The position numbers and the translations under genes were made by a program. Of a stretch of DNA of 5,260 nucleotides, positions 1 to 3,567 are shown piece by piece (the stretch's first letter is position 1; every line of letters begins with the position of its first letter). A model generated the notes under the pieces. The model worked only from the letters and a program-made list of their open reading frames with translations, was not told where the DNA came from and did not search any database. Origin of the DNA: Candidatus Zhuqueibacterota bacterium (GTDB lineage Bacteria > BS750m-G25); NCBI GenBank assembly GCA_016783505.1, contig JADHWK010000089.1:1-5260 (forward strand), read 5' to 3'.

Positions 1-505
1 AAGAACACTGCTGCTCTACCCTTATTCCCGGCAACCCTTGCAAAAGTTCATAGAGATCGGGAGCTGCTTTTTTTTCAATCATACGGGCAGTGATAACCTC
101 GGTGCGCACAGGAACATCCTTGATAAATCGGGGAGTTCGGGTGCCGGTGACTACTATGCCTCCGAGTTCGAGCACACTTTCCCTTAACTCGAAATCAACG
201 GTTACCGTGGCACCAGTACGAATGTCTACCTTTTCTACTCTGGACTTATAACCCATCATTAATGCGATGAGCCGATACTTACCAGCCGGAACAGTAGCAA
301 TAACATAACTGCCATCCGTGCCGGTGGCTGCCCCCAGGGTTGTTCCTTCGATGACGACATTAGCGCCGACAAGGGGTTCTTTGGTCTCGACATCGATCAC
401 TTCCCCCTGAATTTTGCCCGTAACTCCGGCAAAGGCCCAAACAGGGAGCAGAGCAGTCATCAAGACCGCTGCGACGATCGAACCTAAATACTCTCTTCCT
501 TTCAT
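1..505 (-). CDS. TonB-dependent outer-membrane receptor, N-terminal part (3' end beyond window)
   Basis: The first 168 residues of an outer-membrane receptor are visible; the reading frame is open to base 1, so the barrel lies outside. Residues 1-26 form a signal peptide (basic start, hydrophobic core, end PVWAFA). Residues 29-110 look like a carboxypeptidase-regulatory-like beta-sandwich (GEVIDVETKEPLVGANV, then DGSYVIATVPAGKY). Residues 114-123 read LGGIVVTGTR, like the segment that opens the plug, and 124-168 begin the plug (VPVRTEVITA, LYELLQGLPGIRVEQ). The ATG at 505 is supported by AGAGGG seven bases upstream and by an in-frame stop at 518-520. Such receptors import ferric chelates, haem, cobalamin or metals using TonB energy. 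The substrate cannot be read from this part. Its place after feoB and a Fur-box-like site makes iron most likely, though cobalamin or another metal is possible. Confidence 0.9.
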   Translation of the reverse strand, partial: MKGREYLGSIVAAVLMTALLPVWAFAGVTGKIQGEVIDVETKEPLVGANVVIEGTTLGAATGTDGSYVIATVPAGKYRLIALMMGYKSRVEKVDIRTGATVTVDFELRESVLELGGIVVTGTRTPRFIKDVPVRTEVITARMIEKKAAPDLYELLQGLPGIRVEQQCS

Positions 506-525
506 TGCGAAACCCTCTTAGTTTG

Positions 526-537
526 AAGTTTAAACTT
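526..537. repeat. Perfect 12-base palindrome AAGTTTAAACTT
   Basis: The palindrome lies about 20 bases upstream of the receptor start codon and just before its ribosome-binding site. It could be an operator or could arise by chance in AT-rich DNA. It does not match the Fur-box pattern seen elsewhere in this window. Confidence 0.3.
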
Positions 538-587
538 TTGTAAATTGCCTTTAGAACGACGATACTTAAAACCACCGATCTGCAGGA

Positions 588-608
588 TTATTCGGATAAG
601 CTAAACAT
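588..608 (-). CDS. Possible six-residue leader peptide MFSLSE upstream of the receptor
   Basis: A short frame (ATG, five codons, TAA) encodes MFSLSE. It is preceded by AAGGAGGT at 621-614, five bases before the ATG, which is a near-perfect match to the 16S rRNA anti-Shine-Dalgarno sequence and stronger than the site of the receptor gene itself. It ends 82 bases before the receptor ATG. It could be a translated leader that affects mRNA stability or receptor expression, or the site could be a standby site for ribosomes. No run of regulatory codons is present, so classical amino-acid attenuation is not indicated. Translation is inferred, not shown. Confidence 0.35.
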   Translation of the reverse strand: MFSLSE

Positions 609-735
609 CTTGAACCTCCTTCCTTAAATGAACCTATCAGACCTCTATTCCACAATCATCCGGCATCACCTCATATCTTTAAAACGAATAAAGTTTTTAC
701 TTTTTATGGTTTATCCCATAGGTATTGCTCCCTTT

Positions 736-756
736 TGATTTTGAAATTCAATTTCA
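736..756. promoter_or_regulatory. Fur-box-like operator upstream of the receptor gene
   Basis: Bases 742-756 form a perfect 7-1-7 inverted repeat, TGAAATT-C-AATTTCA. A second 7-1-7 repeat with one mismatch, TGATTTT-G-AAATTCA, overlaps it at 736-750, offset by six bases. This layout is that of classical Fur operators, and the half-site resembles the TGAAAAT type known from deltaproteobacteria. A fur gene lies in the same window and two close copies of the site sit before fur and feoB. Confidence 0.8.
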
Positions 757-773
757 TTGCATTTCTAAAAAAA

Positions 774-800
774 ATTATATCTGCCCCCAGCTCATCTCAA
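774..800 (-). promoter_or_regulatory. Possible sigma-70-type promoter for the receptor gene
   Basis: On the minus strand TTGAGA (800-795) and a perfect TATAAT (779-774) are separated by 15 bases, shorter than the preferred 17. The -35 box overlaps the feoB stop codon. The Fur-box-like site begins about 18 bases downstream of the -10 box, so Fur bound there could block initiation or early elongation. The short spacer keeps this tentative. Confidence 0.4.
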
Positions 801-2524
801 AGTAATAGATTGAGTATCCCTCCGACTGTCAAGGCGGAAACAATCATAATCCCCGCCGATTTTATCATATCTTTCACACCCAGTTCCTTGACCAGGACCG
901 CAAATGTGGCCACGCAGGGGAAGTACATGGCTAAAACCACGCTGGCGATTATTAGTTGATTTAAGGTCAAATCAAGGGGCAAGAGCATCCCTACGGCAAC
1001 GTCCTTGCGCAAGAATCCGATGATAAGGGCACCGACTGCCTCCCTGGGAAGCCCCAGAATTCCAGTTACAACCGGCGCCGTGAACCTGCCAATGAACTCA
1101 ATGATCCGGAGGGAATAGAGAATGTTTACAATAAGGACTCCGAGGAGGACATAAGGAACGGCCTCCTGTAGAAACCATCTGGTTCTCATCCATAATTTTT
1201 TTAATAGTGCCCTCAAATAGGGAATACGATAGGGGGGAATTTCCACGAATATCTCAGGGCTTTCCCCCTTTAAAATCAAGTTCAGCAGAATTCCAAGTAT
1301 TATCCAGACTACAAATAAAGTTCCAAAAACCAGCCCCAGCCCTTTTGTTCCATATCTGCCCACCAGTCCGATAACCATTGCCTGCAGGGCCATGCAGGGG
1401 ACCGCTATGGCCATTAAGGTTGCACTAATAAACCTTTCTCGCCTTGTTTCGAGCACCCTGGTGGCCAGAGCGCCAGGAACATTACAGCCCAATCCCAGCA
1501 TCATAGGAATAATTGCCAGCCCGTGCAGTCCTAAGCGGTGCATAATGTTATCAACAAGGACACCGAGGCGGGGAAGATAGCCCGAATCCTCTGCAAAACT
1601 TAAGACTAAATAAAAAGAAATGACATAGGGAAGAACCATGGCAATGGGGACAAAGAGCCCTGTGGTCAAGAGCCCCAGGGACTCCACAAAGTCTATCTCG
1701 CCCCCAACTAATTTCCCGATTAATATGTTGTGGACAAAACCCTGGGATCCCAGGACAAAAGAAAGCTTCATCATCAATGGCGCCCACAATCTGTCAAATA
1801 TAGGCTCAAAAATATACCCGATGAGACCCTCCCCGATGAATCTTATAATCTTAAATGCCGCATACATGGCCACCAATGCGAGGGGAATTCCCGTTAGGGG
1901 TCTTATGGAAGCATCCCCCAACCTTTCCAAAAGGGTGTGATGGCGATGGGTTACCTTCTGCACCTGGGAGATGATGTTTCCCACTTCGTGCCACCGCTCC
2001 TCATTCTGGTATTCATAAATTCCGACCTTTGCATCGGGGAGTCTGGTCACCAGGTTTTTTATCCCCTCGCCGGATATGGCGCAGGTGGGCACAACCGGCA
2101 CCCCGAGGATCTTCTCGAGTTCCTCAGTATCAATTGAAATTCCAGTATGTTTTGTCTCATCCCAGAGATTGAGAGCAACAATTACGGGAATATTTCGTTT
2201 AAGTAACTGAAGGGTAAGATTAAGATTCCGCTCAAGATTGGTAGCATCTACAATATTTATCACCAGATTTCCCTGCGAGTGCTCAGACACGGCCTCATTA
2301 AGCATTTCCACCGCCACTTCTTCAGCCTTTGAAGTCGGCTCAAGCGTATAGGTTCCTGGGACATCAATGACCTCTGCTTTTTCATCGCCGAGTCTCATGG
2401 TCCCTTTCGTAAATTCAACAGTCGTCCCTGGATAGTTAGAAGCAATGACGTGAACCCCAGTAAGCCGTGAAAAAACCACGCTTTTACCTACATTAGGATT
2501 GCCCATTAAAAGTATTTTTTTCAT
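797..2524 (-). CDS. feoB: FeoB ferrous iron transporter, compact form
   Basis: Inner-membrane Fe(II) permease with an N-terminal G domain, 575 residues. G-protein motifs are complete: G1 GNPNVGKS (8-15), G2 YPGTT (31-35), G3 DVPGTY (54-59), G4 NLWD (119-122) and G5 near SGEG (151-154). A short helical linker spans about 166-205; about 208-575 is membrane-embedded. Gate motifs: EDSGYLPR (312-319), GCNVPGALATR (346-356), FLRKDVAVGM (504-513) and PCVAT (536-540). Cysteines 347, 377 and 537 fall where FeoB gate cysteines are expected. The protein is shorter than common FeoBs of 650-800 residues, in the linker and between the gates, and carries VPCMALQAM (375-383) where SCSARLPVY-like sequence is usual. 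GGGAG precedes the ATG. It follows feoA by 79 bases and a Fur-box-like site. Fe(II) is the likely substrate from context; another divalent metal is possible. Confidence 0.95.
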   Translation of the reverse strand: MKKILLMGNPNVGKSVVFSRLTGVHVIASNYPGTTVEFTKGTMRLGDEKAEVIDVPGTYTLEPTSKAEEVAVEMLNEAVSEHSQGNLVINIVDATNLERNLNLTLQLLKRNIPVIVALNLWDETKHTGISIDTEELEKILGVPVVPTCAISGEGIKNLVTRLPDAKVGIYEYQNEERWHEVGNIISQVQKVTHRHHTLLERLGDASIRPLTGIPLALVAMYAAFKIIRFIGEGLIGYIFEPIFDRLWAPLMMKLSFVLGSQGFVHNILIGKLVGGEIDFVESLGLLTTGLFVPIAMVLPYVISFYLVLSFAEDSGYLPRLGVLVDNIMHRLGLHGLAIIPMMLGLGCNVPGALATRVLETRRERFISATLMAIAVPCMALQAMVIGLVGRYGTKGLGLVFGTLFVVWIILGILLNLILKGESPEIFVEIPPYRIPYLRALLKKLWMRTRWFLQEAVPYVLLGVLIVNILYSLRIIEFIGRFTAPVVTGILGLPREAVGALIIGFLRKDVAVGMLLPLDLTLNQLIIASVVLAMYFPCVATFAVLVKELGVKDMIKSAGIMIVSALTVGGILNLLL

Positions 2525-2542
2525 TCCCCTCTCCCTTTTTTT

Positions 2543-2563
2543 TGATTTTGAAATTCAGTTTCA
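2543..2563. promoter_or_regulatory. Fur-box-like operator between feoA and feoB
   Basis: Bases 2549-2563 read TGAAATT-C-AGTTTCA, a 7-1-7 inverted repeat with one mismatch. The second, overlapping repeat at 2543-2557 (TGATTTT-G-AAATTCA) is identical to the one before the receptor gene. The site ends 18 bases before the feoB start codon, so it would control feoB separately from the operon promoter upstream of fur. Confidence 0.75.
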
Positions 2564-2592
2564 TTAAAGGAATAAAAAATAAACCAGGTGAA
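2563..2592 (-). promoter_or_regulatory. Possible internal promoter for feoB
   Basis: On the minus strand TTCACC (2592-2587; four of six to TTGACA) is followed after 18 bases by TTTAAT (2568-2563; five of six to TATAAT). The Fur-box-like site begins at the last base of the -10 box, covering the expected start. The -35 match is weak and the region is AT-rich, so the main support is its placement relative to the operator. Confidence 0.4.
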
Positions 2593-2603
2593 ATTATTAA
2601 GTT

Positions 2604-2834
2604 TTATGTGTTTACCATAATTTTCCTGGCCATGCCGAAGCCCAGGGCGACCTGAGAATTGCCTACCTGTATGGTTACGGGACCACGCATAAACTGTGCA
2701 GAAACCTTCATAATCATTACCCCTGGTCTCACCCCGAGGGATTCCAGGCGCCTGCGCAGGCCGTGTCCCCCTTGAATGTTAACGATAGTTCCTGTCTCTC
2801 CCTGTCTTAGCTGGGTTAAATCAATCAAATTCAT
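2604..2834 (-). CDS. feoA: FeoA, small SH3-like partner of FeoB
   Basis: A 76-residue cytoplasmic protein of the usual FeoA length, with the family pattern: LTQLRQGETGTIVNI (6-20), a glycine turn and basic helix GGHGLRRRLESLGVRPG (22-38), the strand MIMKVSAQFMRGPVTIQV (40-57) and a C-terminal ALGFGMARKIMV (63-74). FeoA is needed for Fe(II) uptake through FeoB and is thought to bind or tune it; it has an SH3-like fold and no catalytic site. Its ATG overlaps the fur stop codon (ATGA, 2834-2831), and AGGTG within the end of fur can serve as ribosome-binding site, so translation is probably coupled to fur. feoB follows in the same direction. Confidence 0.95.
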   Translation of the reverse strand: MNLIDLTQLRQGETGTIVNIQGGHGLRRRLESLGVRPGVMIMKVSAQFMRGPVTIQVGNSQVALGFGMARKIMVNT

Positions 2835-3253
2835 TCACACCTGTTACAATATCCGTAAAGTTCCAATTTGTGATCTGTTACCCTAAAATTATGTTTCCCT
2901 GCCACTCCATTTTGCAGTTCTTCTATTCTGTCGTCTTTGAATTCCACAATTTTACCGCATTTGATGCAGATCAGGTGATCGTGGTGTTCCTCCCTGTGCA
3001 CAGGCTCGAAGCGGGTGAATCCATCCCCGAATTGACGCTCCGTCGCCAGCCCCGCCTCAACAAGTAATTTCAAGGTCCGATAGACAGTGGAGAAGCCGAT
3101 CCTGGGATCACTTTTTTGAACCCTTCGGTATAGTTCTTCGACACTAAAGTGCCTGTCCGCTTTCAGAAACAAATCTGCGACCTCATCACGCTGCTGGGTG
3201 CCCTTCAATCCCTTATCTTGAAGGTAATTTCCAAAAGTAATTTCCCTACTCAT
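2831..3253 (-). CDS. fur: Fur-family metal-dependent repressor
   Basis: A 140-residue repressor of the Fur family. The N-terminal winged helix covers about 1-85, with recognition helix FSTVYRTLKLLVEAGL (54-69). The dimerisation half carries HHDHLICIKCGKIVEF (90-105), with metal-binding His90, His91, Asp92 and His93, and two CxxC pairs, Cys96/Cys99 and Cys136/Cys139, that would hold a structural zinc as in many Fur, PerR and Zur proteins. His121 and His128 are further candidate ligands. AAGGAG seven bases before the ATG fixes the start. Sequence alone does not separate Fur from PerR or Zur, but placement at the head of a feoAB operon and three Fur-type operators favour an Fe(II)-sensing Fur. 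One operator sits at its own promoter, which implies autoregulation. Confidence 0.92.
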   Translation of the reverse strand: MSREITFGNYLQDKGLKGTQQRDEVADLFLKADRHFSVEELYRRVQKSDPRIGFSTVYRTLKLLVEAGLATERQFGDGFTRFEPVHREEHHDHLICIKCGKIVEFKDDRIEELQNGVAGKHNFRVTDHKLELYGYCNRCE

Positions 3254-3278
3254 GGGTGTACTCCTTACGCCGTTCCAA

Positions 3279-3296
3279 CTTGTTATTTCTAACTAG
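3279..3296 (-). repeat. Small GAAA-loop hairpin before the fur ribosome-binding site
   Basis: On the RNA strand GTTA-GAAA-TAAC forms a four-pair stem closed by a GNRA-type tetraloop, extended by two more pairs beyond one A-A mismatch. It ends roughly 15 bases upstream of the fur AAGGAG. The stem is weak, so a structural or regulatory role is only possible. Confidence 0.3.
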
Positions 3297-3315
3297 ATCT
3301 GGAAATAAAACACTG

Positions 3316-3360
3316 AATTGTTGATTGTTAAACACCAGGCTCCAGCATCAATCAGCAATT
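3316..3360. repeat. 12-base inverted repeat in the fur leader
   Basis: AATTGTTGATTG (3316-3327) and CAATCAGCAATT (3349-3360) are reverse complements at 11 of 12 positions, with 21 bases between them. Short low-complexity motifs such as CAATCA and GGCAAT recur nearby. The pair could fold as an mRNA stem or be the remnant of a small interspersed repeat element. Confidence 0.5.
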
Positions 3361-3390
3361 GGCAATCATTTCATTGTCATTTCCCAACAT
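3352..3390 (-). CDS. Possible short upstream ORF (MLGNDNEMIANC) in the fur leader
   Basis: A 12-codon frame with ATG at 3390-3388 and TGA at 3354-3352 is preceded, at five bases, by AGGGGG (3401-3396), which could bind ribosomes. It ends about 100 bases before fur, so direct coupling is not expected. In E. coli an upstream ORF, uof, controls fur translation, but no similarity to it can be claimed. It is weak because the G-run also belongs to the leader hairpins. Confidence 0.2.
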   Translation of the reverse strand: MLGNDNEMIANC

Positions 3391-3398
3391 CGTTTCCC

Positions 3399-3461
3399 CC
3401 TGGCCGGGCAGGCAAGACCCTTCGGGTCCCAAGACCTTTGGGGCCGACAGTGTTTCCCGAA
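3399..3461 (-). ncRNA. GC-rich hairpin cluster in the fur leader
   Basis: An outer stem of six pairs joins 3456-3461 (TTCGGG on the RNA) to 3421-3426 (CCCGAA), enclosing a five-pair hairpin at 3428-3442 (CCCAA, loop AGGTC, TTGGG). Next to it, 3416-3428 can instead form GACCC-GAA-GGGTC, which uses the same CCC bases, and 3399-3412 can form CCTG-CCCGGC-CAGG. A further alternative pairs 3462-3467 (CCAAGA) with 3429-3434 (TCTTGG). No T-run follows, so this is not an intrinsic terminator. The competing pairings resemble a switch, but this is inference. Confidence 0.35.
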
Positions 3462-3507
3462 TCTTGGATCTAAAGAATTATCGGAATTTAGCTGGAATGG
3501 TGCTTGT

Positions 3508-3528
3508 TGATTTTGAATTTCATTTTCA
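3508..3528. promoter_or_regulatory. Fur-box-like operator at the fur-feoAB promoter
   Basis: Bases 3514-3528 read TGAATTT-C-ATTTTCA and the overlapping repeat at 3508-3522 reads TGATTTT-G-AATTTCA, offset by six bases. Each is a 7-1-7 inverted repeat with two mismatches, so the site is slightly weaker than the other two. It begins four bases downstream of the -10 box and covers the expected transcription start, which would let iron-loaded Fur repress its own operon. Confidence 0.75.
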
Positions 3529-3532
3529 CTAT

Positions 3533-3561
3533 AATATAATAAAAAAAATCCTTATTGTCAA
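3533..3561 (-). promoter_or_regulatory. Strong sigma-70-type promoter of the fur-feoA-feoB operon
   Basis: On the minus strand a perfect TTGACA (3561-3556) is followed after exactly 17 bases by TATATT (3538-3533), five of six to consensus, in a T-rich spacer. Transcription should begin near 3526, inside the Fur-box-like operator. The -35 box lies only seven bases beyond the stop codon of the sigma-54 activator gene. Confidence 0.75.
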
Positions 3562-3567
3562 GTAATT

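Larger units (their letters stand above)
506..796 (-). other. Intergenic leader between feoB and the receptor gene
   Basis: This 291-base AT-rich spacer holds no full-size gene. Read in the direction of the receptor gene it contains a possible promoter, a Fur-box-like operator, a weak hairpin (TATGG/CCATA, 705-720), a six-codon micro-ORF with a strong Shine-Dalgarno sequence, a 12-base palindrome and the receptor's ribosome-binding site. If transcription begins near 767, the receptor mRNA has a leader of about 260 bases. No convincing terminator for feoB was seen. Confidence 0.6.
3254..3532 (-). other. Long 5' leader of the fur-feoA-feoB transcript
   Basis: There is no full-size gene in this stretch of about 280 bases between the fur promoter and the fur start. 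The central part, about 3396-3467, is GC-rich in contrast with AT-rich flanks and can form several hairpins, some mutually exclusive. A 12-base inverted repeat (3316-3360), a possible short upstream ORF and a small GAAA-loop hairpin near the fur ribosome-binding site also lie here. I do not recognise a known riboswitch class. Confidence 0.55.

Noticed and set aside
360-575. A 71-codon minus-strand frame across the receptor start
   Set aside because: It runs out of frame over the signal peptide and regulatory domain of the receptor, has no family features and starts at a GTG without a ribosome-binding site.
757-796. Possible intrinsic terminator after feoB: CTG-GGGG-CAG followed by a run of eight T on the minus strand
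   Set aside because: The stem has only three pairs and six bases lie between it and the T-run, so it is too weak. The same stretch better supports a TATAAT -10 box.
3254-3507. A sigma-54 promoter (GG, ten bases, GC) before fur as target of the neighbouring activator
   Set aside because: I checked the GG-rich stretches on the minus strand by eye and none has the TGGCAC and TTGC elements at the right spacing.
3488-3523. An 11-codon frame MKFKINKHHSS starting inside the fur operator
   Set aside because: The ATG falls almost at the predicted transcription start with no room for a ribosome-binding site, and the codons are dictated by the operator sequence.
3325-3565. Two overlapping plus-strand frames of 61 and 68 codons in the fur leader
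   Set aside because: They run antisense through the promoter, operator and hairpins, have no recognisable domain or good ribosome-binding site, and nothing else in the window is on the plus strand.
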